Shown here: piece by piece, positions 1 through 6,583 of the stretch
Layout of the letters: each line of letters begins with the position of its first letter
Position numbering within the stretch: position 1 is the first letter of the stretch
Assembly: GCA_009839585.1 (NCBI GenBank)
Contig: VXPI01000153.1
Location: 1 to 11,361, forward strand
Source: Gammaproteobacteria bacterium
Lineage (GTDB): Bacteria > Pseudomonadota > Gammaproteobacteria > Arenicellales > Poriferihabitantaceae
Length of the DNA stretch: 11,361 nucleotides
Reading direction: 5' to 3'
Notes under the pieces: generated by a model
Seen by the model: the letters and a program-made list of their open reading frames with translations, nothing else
Told to the model about the DNA's origin: nothing
The model's database searches: none
Made by a program: the position numbers and the translations under genes

Positions 1-416
1 CCACGTATGGTCAGGGTTGCAGCCCCGCACCACATAAGCAGTGCAATATCCCGAGTTTTGATATGGCTTGGGTAGTTCTGTATCTCCTCCAGCATCATGT
101 CAAATACAGACGGGTAATCACTCACTTTGAGACCTAGGTTCTGTGCGGTTTTCTTACCAAGCCCAATCAGCCAGTAACGGATATTGTCTTTCCCGTCTCC
201 CGATTGCTGGATCAGCTCACGTACACTGGCTCGCCATTTCTCATCATCATTCGGATAACTCTGCGAAATCTTGTGAAGCTCTGTATATGCTTTTAGCAAA
301 TCCCTTCTTGTAACCCCGTCAAAGAATAGTCGGTAGTTCGTGCCTGTTAATATCCTTGCTGATGCATCCCTCAAGCCTTCAGCCGAAAAAGGGTCTTTCC
401 AGGATGGAGTGTTCAA
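1..416 (-). CDS. Partial unrecognised protein downstream of the methyltransferase, putative restriction endonuclease
   Basis: An open frame of 138 codons runs leftwards off the window. The likely start is a TTG (414-416) that overlaps the methyltransferase TGA (413-415). An AGGAG box lies 7 bases upstream of it (complement of 424-428), inside the methyltransferase 3' end. No ATG is available near the start in this frame, because a stop precedes it within the methyltransferase tail. The visible protein starts MNTPSWKDPFSAEG and is soluble and charged. It includes a segment reading IRYWLIGLGKKTAQNLGL that could be a helix-turn-helix or helix-hairpin-helix-like region. I do not recognise the family and no nuclease motif is visible in this part. 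The endonuclease call rests only on position: same operon, directly after a DNA methyltransferase. Another passenger, or an accessory subunit, is possible. Confidence 0.6.
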   Translation of the reverse strand, partial: MNTPSWKDPFSAEGLRDASARILTGTNYRLFFDGVTRRDLLKAYTELHKISQSYPNDDEKWRASVRELIQQSGDGKDNIRYWLIGLGKKTAQNLGLKVSDYPSVFDMMLEEIQNYPSHIKTRDIALLMWCGAATLTIR

Positions 417-1537
417 AAAACCGCTCCTGCAAAATATTCATGATCGCAAATTTGCGGATCATGCTCCATCAGGTTTTCATTGCCAGTCTGAAGAGCGAAA
501 TAAGCAGGGTCTTTTTCAATCATGATAAACCGCCTGGCCAGATTTCCGGCAACCCGACCCGTAGTGCCAGTTCCGGCAAATGGATCAAGAACCAGGTCTC
601 CTTCAAAAGAGTAGTAACGAATTACCCGATCGGCAAGGGCTTCGGGAAACACTGCCGGATGCTCCTTGTGGGAAGCAGGGTGAATTTTCCATATGTTGGT
701 TTTCTCGTACTCGCCATCAATACAGGATTTTCTCACGGCATCCGGGTCCGGATGGTTTCGCAGATTCCAGTCAATGAGCTTGTCCGTTTCCTTCCGGTAA
801 ACCATGACGTTTTCAGTAACAGACACCGCCTTGTACTGTAGAGGCTGACGATCTGCCGCAAAACGCCTGCCTCTGCCGATATTCCACCCCGCTCCTTCGG
901 GCTTTTCCCAAATGATATCGTCAATGAAGTCAAAACCGATCCTAGTCAGGATGCCGTGTAGATCATACGGAACCGGAATTCTTTTGCTGGAGGCATTGCG
1001 GCTCGGTCTCTTCACCAATACCGGGCTGGTGTTTACAACCAGAAATCGGCCCTCACTCAAAACGTGATAACAACCCTCAAAGATTTCGCGAAGCAAATCC
1101 AGATAGCTTTCATAGTCCTTGTATTCAAAACATTCTGGCTTTGCGTTGAAATATGGAGGGGAGGTAAAGATTAACTGGGCAGTTCCAGGCGGGTATTCTG
1201 CCAGCACATCCACGGCATCCCCAAGTATCAGGCGGGAAGGGATGGGGCGGAAAGATATTGCATGGGTGGATTTTTTGGCCTTAACCAGTGAAGTACTCTC
1301 AATTCGTTGCTTGATCAACTGCACATCGCTTGAAAAAACGACCCTGCTTCCTCTTACCTTCACTTCTCCAACAGGGATATTGCCGTTGTGTGGGGCTAGT
1401 AATGAAACCCTCCACAAGTCGCTTCGATCATCATATTCAGGAAGCCCCAAGCCCACATTCACCTGTTTGGAATTTATCCATTCTAGGACAACGTCCCTGA
1501 TCTCCTTTGCAGTGGGGAGTACTACTGCCTCCATCAT
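413..1537 (-). CDS. Beta-class DNA methyltransferase (N4-cytosine or N6-adenine), restriction-modification type
   Basis: This gene encodes a 374-residue S-adenosylmethionine-dependent DNA methyltransferase. The catalytic motif IV TSPPY is at residues 125-129, preceded by the lead-in LILGDAVDVL. The AdoMet-binding motif I, DPFAGTGTT, is at 318-326, followed by IEKDPAYF. Motif IV before motif I is the beta-class order. SPPY is commonest in N4-cytosine enzymes, but adenine enzymes also carry it, so the target base is open. The region between about 150 and 300 should include the target recognition part. About 100 N-terminal residues precede the catalytic domain and match nothing I recognise. The start is ATGATG: the first ATG (1535-1537) overlaps the transposase stop as ATGA, and the second (1532-1534) has better spacing from the GGAG box. 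The gene stop overlaps the next gene's TTG. Confidence 0.9.
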   Translation of the reverse strand: MMEAVVLPTAKEIRDVVLEWINSKQVNVGLGLPEYDDRSDLWRVSLLAPHNGNIPVGEVKVRGSRVVFSSDVQLIKQRIESTSLVKAKKSTHAISFRPIPSRLILGDAVDVLAEYPPGTAQLIFTSPPYFNAKPECFEYKDYESYLDLLREIFEGCYHVLSEGRFLVVNTSPVLVKRPSRNASSKRIPVPYDLHGILTRIGFDFIDDIIWEKPEGAGWNIGRGRRFAADRQPLQYKAVSVTENVMVYRKETDKLIDWNLRNHPDPDAVRKSCIDGEYEKTNIWKIHPASHKEHPAVFPEALADRVIRYYSFEGDLVLDPFAGTGTTGRVAGNLARRFIMIEKDPAYFALQTGNENLMEHDPQICDHEYFAGAVF

Positions 1538-2460
1538 CGTGCTCCGCTGTGAAATCCATTAGTGATGAGATCTGCATACCGAAGACGCTTGCCCCCCATT
1601 CCACTAACAATCCTGTCCATCTGGTCATTTGTGCCAAAATCCCGGTCATTATACCGTCCTGCGAACTCTTTGACATGTCGCATCTGGTGGTAGATCTCGT
1701 GATAGCCACGCTTCATCAATGCCCAGAATGATTCAATTCCGTTAGCATGATCTATACCGTTCATATACTTGCTTACTGATTGGTTGACTGATTCATGATC
1801 GAAAGGCAGACCGTTATGAGCGGTCGCGCCATCCCTATAGATTGTTGCATTTTCATCGGCATTAGATTTTACGAAACCCTGCAAGATTTTGGCATCAGTG
1901 TCATCAATCACCGAAGCAGTGATAGTGATTTCGCTGATCTCTTGATCCTTCATTCCTACTATTGCAGTTTTACCGACTGCCCCGCATCCGACGTCTTCCA
2001 ATGCTTTCCGCTTGGCATTGGATATGTTCTTGCGTTTACCGCCAATGAAGGTTTCATCAACTTCTACGGGGCCAACTAGTTGCCCGATTTCTTTTTCAAA
2101 CGCATCCCGGAGCCTATGAAGCATGCACCAAGCGGCCTTCTGGCCGATTCCCAGTTCACGATGCAATCTCATGCTGGAAATCCCCTTGATATTTGTGGTA
2201 TGCAGAGAGATGCCGACAGCCCAATGCCGGTACTTGATCTTGGATCCTTCCATGACTGTCCCCGTCTTCATGCTGAACATGGGTTTGCCTGAGCATTTCC
2301 GGCAACGATGTGTCATGGCAGGATGCTTGATGTTGTATTGGACTTCGGAAGTTCCGCAGTGCAGGCAAACAGGGCCATTTGGCCAGCGTCTTTGCTTAAT
2401 CCACTCCTGTGCTTTTTCTTTTATGCCAAACATGTTGGCTATCTGCACAGTGTTAACCAT
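1534..2460 (-). CDS. IS1595-family (ISXO2-like) transposase
   Basis: This 308-residue protein is full length for the family and appears intact. It has an N-terminal zinc ribbon with Cys32, Cys35, Cys53 and Cys56 (CLHC...CRKC), then a DDE-type catalytic domain. The first acid is Asp135 in VEVDETFIGGK. The likely second is Asp211 in YRDGATAH. The third site is in HANGIESFWALMKRG, with Asn241 and Glu244, a signature of this family. The start MVNTVQIANMFG, with the zinc ribbon beginning about 30 residues later, fits family members. No good ribosome binding site is seen before the ATG. The stop TGA is shared with the ATGATG start of the methyltransferase gene. All visible catalytic residues are present, so the element may still be active. 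Confidence 0.93.
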   Translation of the reverse strand: MVNTVQIANMFGIKEKAQEWIKQRRWPNGPVCLHCGTSEVQYNIKHPAMTHRCRKCSGKPMFSMKTGTVMEGSKIKYRHWAVGISLHTTNIKGISSMRLHRELGIGQKAAWCMLHRLRDAFEKEIGQLVGPVEVDETFIGGKRKNISNAKRKALEDVGCGAVGKTAIVGMKDQEISEITITASVIDDTDAKILQGFVKSNADENATIYRDGATAHNGLPFDHESVNQSVSKYMNGIDHANGIESFWALMKRGYHEIYHQMRHVKEFAGRYNDRDFGTNDQMDRIVSGMGGKRLRYADLITNGFHSGAR

Positions 2461-2524
2461 TCGCAGGATGACTTGCTGGGTACTTTGCTCATAATCAGGT
2501 TTCTTGTTTCAGTGTTTTCTTTAC

Positions 2525-2552
2525 TAAATAGTGACAATGATAGAAAGGTCAA
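2525..2552 (-). promoter_or_regulatory. Candidate promoter of the transposase-methyltransferase unit
   Basis: Read leftwards, TTGACC (complement of 2547-2552) is followed after 16 bases by TATTTA (complement of 2525-2530), about 65 bases before the transposase ATG. The -35 box is good, but the -10 box matches the sigma-70 consensus at only three of six positions. It lies just inside the proposed transposon end, where such elements usually place their transposase promoter. Confidence 0.3.
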
Positions 2553-2561
2553 ACAAAATGC

Positions 2562-2581
2562 TACTTTTCGATATAACCCCC
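2562..2581 (-). repeat. Candidate right terminal inverted repeat of the IS1595-type element
   Basis: Read on the minus strand this begins GGGGGTTATATCGAAAAGTA and lies about 100 bases upstream of the transposase start. Ends beginning with a run of G are usual for the IS1595 family. The partner repeat is not present in the window, so the exact boundary is a proposal. Confidence 0.45.
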
Positions 2582-2589
2582 ATTTTATT
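2582..2589. repeat. Possible 8-base target site duplication (one copy visible)
   Basis: The eight bases outside the proposed element end are ATTTTATT. IS1595 elements normally duplicate 8 bases of often AT-rich target. Only one copy can be seen, so this follows from the boundary guess. It contains the stop codon of the neighbouring two-helix membrane protein gene. Confidence 0.25.
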
Positions 2590-3073
2590 TGAATTGGCGG
2601 AAGTCATTTAACTGAAGACTATCAATCTCCTTTGATTGTAGACGGTGGTAACGAAACTTTTTCTTATATTTCAAGAATAAATGATTTGGAACATGTGCAG
2701 CAGTTTCCATGCATTGTTGATATTTGCTGTTGATCTTCGATACCGCTTCATTAACATCAGCCTTTTTGCTTAACTTTATTTTCCTCTCCAACAAATCAGA
2801 TTCTCGGATCCAGTTCCCCCAAACATTTACAGAATTGTGGCATAGGGATATCTTATTGGTTAATTGAAATATCGTATGGTCAAGTGATTGAATCAATGCA
2901 ATGGTAAGCGGGAGAATAAAGATTGCCAAAAGTATGCTCTCATTGGCTATAACTCCTCTGTAGTAAAGCCCTGAGAGTGTCGTGATTAACAATGATAATA
3001 CAACAATAGCAATAATTTTCGAAGATTTTCCCGAAATTGTCCAGCCTGGACGATCTCGGGGCATTTTGCACAC
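2585..3073 (-). CDS. Small two-helix membrane protein, SLATT-domain-like putative defence effector
   Basis: From a GTG start this is 162 residues; an in-frame ATG three codons later (3062-3064) is an alternative. Two hydrophobic helices are visible at residues about 20-38 and 44-62. They are followed by a charged, helical cytosolic tail ending in SKINSKYQQCMETAAHVPNH and a Lys/Arg-rich stretch. Two membrane helices plus a tail with a pattern like Y-x-x-x-x-E-x-A-x-x-x-P is typical of SLATT proteins. SLATT proteins are predicted pore-forming effectors of nucleotide-signalling defence systems and also occur alone. No nucleotidyltransferase or SLOG partner is in the window. The gene is AT-rich: 20 G/C of 60 at 2641-2700, against 35 of 60 at 3721-3780. 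The N-terminus is doubtful: a different frame starting at 3120 encodes a charged stretch that would join just before the first helix. The stop lies 4 bases from the proposed transposon edge, so the C-terminus may have been changed by the insertion. Confidence 0.55.
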   Translation of the reverse strand: MCKMPRDRPGWTISGKSSKIIAIVVLSLLITTLSGLYYRGVIANESILLAIFILPLTIALIQSLDHTIFQLTNKISLCHNSVNVWGNWIRESDLLERKIKLSKKADVNEAVSKINSKYQQCMETAAHVPNHLFLKYKKKFRYHRLQSKEIDSLQLNDFRQFK

Positions 3074-3333
3074 ATCTGCTTGATCCGCAAAAATTCCCCG
3101 CTCTCGGAATCCGTACGCATATCCTTGTTATCGTTATGTTTTATGACTTTTCTGGCAAACACTAATTAGGATAGATTTTGAATGATACTTCCAATTTCTA
3201 CGCATTTAGACTCATCTGCAAAGTCGAATATCCCAAGACATTAGTGCCAACAAAATCGCCTTGGAAATAGCGATAACACAAGCCTCCATCGCAACAATTT
3301 GAAATACCATAAATCACCTATATCGCTCACGCC
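3074..3333. other. Divergent intergenic region between the SLATT-like gene and the FAD/Fe-S oxidase gene
   Basis: These 260 bases should hold promoters for both flanking genes, but I find no convincing pair of -35 and -10 boxes. On the minus strand an ATG at 3118-3120 opens a short frame (MRTDSESGEFLRIKQM...) that runs into the first helix region of the neighbouring gene in another frame. No RNA gene, array or strong repeat is visible. The sequence is AT-rich like the accessory region, so the boundary between accessory DNA and the metabolic genes probably lies here. Confidence 0.5.
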
Positions 3334-6228
3334 ATGCTTGAAATCCACGCTTTGCAAAAGGATCTGACTAGACGAGTACGGGGGGAGGTACTGACCGATC
3401 ACTTTGACCGGGGGCTCTATGCAACGGATGCATCGGCCTATCAAATGATGCCGCTTGCGGTCGTGGTTCCCAAACGTGAAGAGGACATTGCCGAGACTCT
3501 CGACTATGCCTCACAAAACAGTATTCCGGTACTGCCTCGGGGCGGTGGAACCTCCCAGTGTGGCCAGACTGTCACCGAGGGTATCGTGGTAGACACCAGC
3601 AAGCACCTCAACCATCTACTGGATATCGATCTTGATAACCTTGAATGCCGGGTTGAAGGCGGCATTGTTCTGGACGAACTGAACCGGAAACTAAAGCCCC
3701 ACAACCTGTGGTTTCCGGTTGATGTCTCGACCAGTAGTCGGGCAACCATCGGCGGCATGACCGGAAACAATTCCTGCGGAAGTCGATCAATACGATACGG
3801 ACTTATGCGCGATAACGTGATCGACATCGATGCCATGCTGACCAACGCCGAAACAATCCGTTTTTCGGATGTCGATATTCATTCCGGAAATGCCCATCCG
3901 CTGACCAGGGCCCTGCTGAATATCGGAAATCGCGAGCAGCATGAGATTGAGCGTCAGTTTCCAAAGGTGCTGCGCCGCGTAGGCGGCTACAACATTGATG
4001 CGCTAACTCCTGGAGCACAGCCCGGCAATCTTTCGCATCTTCTGGTTGGCTCGGAAGGAACCCTGGCGTATTTCCGGAGCATTGGCCTCAAATTATCCCC
4101 AACCCCAAAACACAAATTGCTCGGCATCTGTCATTTCCCGACCTTTCACGCGGCCATGGATGCTGCCCAGCACCTGGTTACCCTGGGGCCGGTTGCCGTG
4201 GAATTGATCGATCGGACCATGATTGATCTTTCCCGGGAAATCCCGCTGTTCCAGGGCACCATGGAGAGGATGTTGAACGGCGAGCCTGAGGCTGTGCTGT
4301 TGGTCGAATTTGCCGAGGAAGACCCGACTGAAAACCGTCAGAGGCTACAGGCACTGAGTGAGATGATGTCCGATCTGGGTTACCGCTTTACCAATCCGGA
4401 AGAAAGTCGCGGCGGCGTAGTCGAAGCCATTGATCCGGCTTTTCAGAATTCGGTTTTTGAAGTCCGAAAAGCCGGGCTCAACATCATGATGTCGATGCGG
4501 GACGACCGAAAACCCGTGTCCTTTGTGGAAGATTGCGCAGTGGAACTGAAGGATCTACCCGAGTATACGAGCCGGCTGACCGACATCTTCCACAAGCACG
4601 GAACAGAGGGAACATGGTATGCGCATGCGTCCGTTGGCTGTCTGCATGTACGCCCGGTTCTAAACCTTCGTCTTGATCAGGATAGAAAGGCAATGCGTGC
4701 CATCGCCGAGGAATGTTTCGATATGGTCCTTGAGTACAAGGGTTCGCACTCGGGCGAGCACGGTGACGGAATCTGTCGCTCGGAATTTCACGAAAAAATG
4801 TATGGAAAGCGGATTACCGAGGCCTTCGGGGAAGTCAAAAAACTGTTTGACCCTCATGGCCTCATGAACCCCGGCAAGATCGTCAACCCGCTCAGGATGG
4901 ATGACGCAAGCCTATTTCGATTTCCACCTGATTATTCGGTACCGGCGATGAAGACAGCACTGGACTGGCGGGGTTGGACTGGTCAGGGCGGGGGATTCCA
5001 AGGTGCTGTCGAGATGTGCAACAACAATGGCGCCTGCCGAAAACTTGCCGGGGGAGTGATGTGCCCGTCATTTCGCGCAACCCGGGATGAACGCCATGTA
5101 ACGCGGGGCAGGGCAAATGTGCTGCGTCTGGCAATCTCAGGCCAGCTCGGCGAAGGGGCACTTACTGATGAGCGAATGAAGGAGTCCATGCAGCTTTGCG
5201 TCAGTTGCAAGGCCTGTCGCCGCGAATGTCCGACTGGCGTGGATATGGCCAGAATGAAAATTGAGGTGAATGCGGCACGGCACGAAGCCTTTGGATCAGA
5301 CCTTCACCAGAAGGTGATCGCGCATTTGCCAAGATATGCCCCTTATGCTTCACGCATGCATGGCTTGAGCAACCTGCCTTCACGTTTCAAGGGACTTCGA
5401 CGGTGGATAGAGCCTGCTACGGGCATGAGCCACAAGCGACCGCTCCCCAGATGGTCTACAGCACCCTATCTCAATCCGGCAACCGAAGGCCCATCGGATG
5501 GCAAGCCCGTTGTATTGTTTGCCGACACCTTCAATACCTGGTTTGAACCGTCTAACCTGCATGCGGCAAGACAAGTGCTGGCCGCAGCTGGTTTTCGAGT
5601 GCACTCCCTGATTAGCAATGATGGACGTCGACCTTTGTGTTGTGGACGAACCTATCTGACTACCGGCATGATTGACGAAGCGAAGCAGGAAGTTCAGCGC
5701 CTTCTCGAAGCTGCGAGACCCTATCTTGAAAAAGGCGTGCCGATCGTCGGACTTGAGCCGAGCTGCATGCTGGGACTACGCGATGAGATGCCGGCATTGA
5801 TGGGGAATCAGGAATCGGAACAACTTGCCATGATGTCGTATCTCTTCGAAGAATTTATCGAGATGGAAAATCCGGAACTGGACTTTCAGCCAGCCAACGG
5901 GCTTGCCCTGCTGCACGGCCACTGCCACCAGAAATCCTTTGACCAGATGAGTCATGTCGAACGCAGTCTTTCTCGAATCCCCGGTCTTGAAGTCGAGACC
6001 ATCACGGCGGGTTGCTGCGGAATGGCAGGTGCTTTTGGCTATGCAAAAGACACCTACCGGGTTTCCGAGGCTATGGCTGAACTTGATCTGCTTCCTGCAG
6101 TGCGAAAGGCCGACCAAGAAACCATCCTTCTAGCCGACGGGACATCGTGCAGGCATCAGATTGCATTGGGAACGGAACGGGAAGCAATCCATGTTGCCAT
6201 GCTAATGTACTCGTTCTTGAACAGATAG
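3334..6228 (+). CDS. YdiJ-like FAD-linked oxidase / Fe-S fusion (D-lactate or D-2-hydroxyglutarate dehydrogenase type)
   Basis: A 964-residue flavin and iron-sulfur protein. Residues about 35-250 form an FAD-binding domain of the GlcD/vanillyl-alcohol oxidase type, with PRGGGTSQCGQ at 68-78 and GGMTGNNSCGSRSIRYG at 140-156. The FAD-oxidase C-terminal domain follows and includes GEHGDG at 474-479. Next come ferredoxin-like clusters: Cys562, Cys568 and Cys577, then CVSCKACRRECP at 622-633. The C-terminal third has the paired cysteine-rich CCG domain with CCG at 769-771, HGHCHQ at 861-866 and CCG at 894-896. This order matches YdiJ-type proteins (about 1000 residues), which oxidise D-2-hydroxy acids and pass electrons to an acceptor. 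Which acid is used cannot be read from sequence. All cluster ligands appear present. The start has no clear ribosome binding site. The gene stands alone and converges with the HlyU-family gene 59 bases away. Confidence 0.9.
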   Translation: MLEIHALQKDLTRRVRGEVLTDHFDRGLYATDASAYQMMPLAVVVPKREEDIAETLDYASQNSIPVLPRGGGTSQCGQTVTEGIVVDTSKHLNHLLDIDLDNLECRVEGGIVLDELNRKLKPHNLWFPVDVSTSSRATIGGMTGNNSCGSRSIRYGLMRDNVIDIDAMLTNAETIRFSDVDIHSGNAHPLTRALLNIGNREQHEIERQFPKVLRRVGGYNIDALTPGAQPGNLSHLLVGSEGTLAYFRSIGLKLSPTPKHKLLGICHFPTFHAAMDAAQHLVTLGPVAVELIDRTMIDLSREIPLFQGTMERMLNGEPEAVLLVEFAEEDPTENRQRLQALSEMMSDLGYRFTNPEESRGGVVEAIDPAFQNSVFEVRKAGLNIMMSMRDDRKPVSFVEDCAVELKDLPEYTSRLTDIFHKHGTEGTWYAHASVGCLHVRPVLNLRLDQDRKAMRAIAEECFDMVLEYKGSHSGEHGDGICRSEFHEKMYGKRITEAFGEVKKLFDPHGLMNPGKIVNPLRMDDASLFRFPPDYSVPAMKTALDWRGWTGQGGGFQGAVEMCNNNGACRKLAGGVMCPSFRATRDERHVTRGRANVLRLAISGQLGEGALTDERMKESMQLCVSCKACRRECPTGVDMARMKIEVNAARHEAFGSDLHQKVIAHLPRYAPYASRMHGLSNLPSRFKGLRRWIEPATGMSHKRPLPRWSTAPYLNPATEGPSDGKPVVLFADTFNTWFEPSNLHAARQVLAAAGFRVHSLISNDGRRPLCCGRTYLTTGMIDEAKQEVQRLLEAARPYLEKGVPIVGLEPSCMLGLRDEMPALMGNQESEQLAMMSYLFEEFIEMENPELDFQPANGLALLHGHCHQKSFDQMSHVERSLSRIPGLEVETITAGCCGMAGAFGYAKDTYRVSEAMAELDLLPAVRKADQETILLADGTSCRHQIALGTEREAIHVAMLMYSFLNR

Positions 6229-6287
6229 GCTGTAAACTACGCCTGCCGATTTGTTGACTTGCCGGCATGGGATACTGGCCGTTTCGT

Positions 6288-6566
6288 TCAATCCCGGAAT
6301 GACTTCTCACCCATGGAGTCAATCATGGTCTGCACCTTGTTCAGGGTCAGGTCAACCGCATCTTCACGACTGAACGAAATATCTGCCCGGATAAACCTGT
6401 GGGTCTGGGTCTGCCCATCCCTCTCAAACGTTATGACTGCCTCCGTCGTCCATCCGTGTGCCACATTTTTCGGGCAGGGCTGAATCGCAAATCCCTTGTA
6501 GGTCACTGCCTCTTTTTTATTGACCTTCGCTCGCCCCGAGCCAAACAGGTTCTTCAGGAAACTCAT
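6288..6566 (-). CDS. HlyU-family protein
   Basis: A 92-residue protein starting MSFLKNLFGSG, followed by YKGFAIQPCPK, a GW turn, and THRFIRADISFSREDAVDLT, then KVQTMIDSMGEKSF near the end. This layout, with the FIRAD motif and a closing basic/acidic helix, is the HlyU family (Pfam HlyU). The family is named after a haemolysin activator of Vibrio, but most members are short conserved proteins of unknown role and lack an obvious helix-turn-helix. The start is 17 bases after the sthA stop, with a GGAG box 11 bases before the ATG, so it is probably co-transcribed with sthA. The function here is unknown; calling it a transcription regulator would go beyond the evidence. Confidence 0.82.
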   Translation of the reverse strand: MSFLKNLFGSGRAKVNKKEAVTYKGFAIQPCPKNVAHGWTTEAVITFERDGQTQTHRFIRADISFSREDAVDLTLNKVQTMIDSMGEKSFRD

Positions 6567-6583
6567 CGTGAAACCAGCTCCGC

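Larger units (their letters stand above)
1..2581 (-). mobile_element. IS1595-family transposon carrying a restriction-modification-like passenger (left end outside window)
   Basis: Three leftward genes overlap each other end to start: transposase, DNA methyltransferase and an unrecognised partial gene. The proposed right boundary is a sequence starting GGGGG (complement of 2562-2581), just upstream of the transposase. The IS1595 family is known for GGG-starting ends, 8-base target duplications and elements with passenger genes, for example tISCpe8 with lnu(P). Because the transposase stop and methyltransferase start share bases, no element end separates them, so the methyltransferase and the gene after it should lie inside the element. 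This is inference: the second terminal repeat would lie left of base 1 and cannot be seen. The alternative is a transposase that inserted or decayed exactly next to a resident restriction-modification locus. Confidence 0.55.

Noticed and set aside
356..841. Rightward open frame of about 160 codons over the methyltransferase end
   Set aside because: It lies opposite the AdoMet-binding motif of a well-supported methyltransferase and has no recognisable content.
1392..1410. A GGGG-starting stretch inside the methyltransferase gene that could pose as the left transposon end
   Set aside because: It agrees with the proposed right end mainly in the G run and a few A residues. It lies within the intact methyltransferase coding sequence, so chance is the simpler explanation.
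6247..6270. TGCCG ... CGGCA as a bidirectional terminator between the oxidase and HlyU-family genes
   Set aside because: The stem is 5 bases with a long loop and no flanking A or T run, too weak to list as a terminator.
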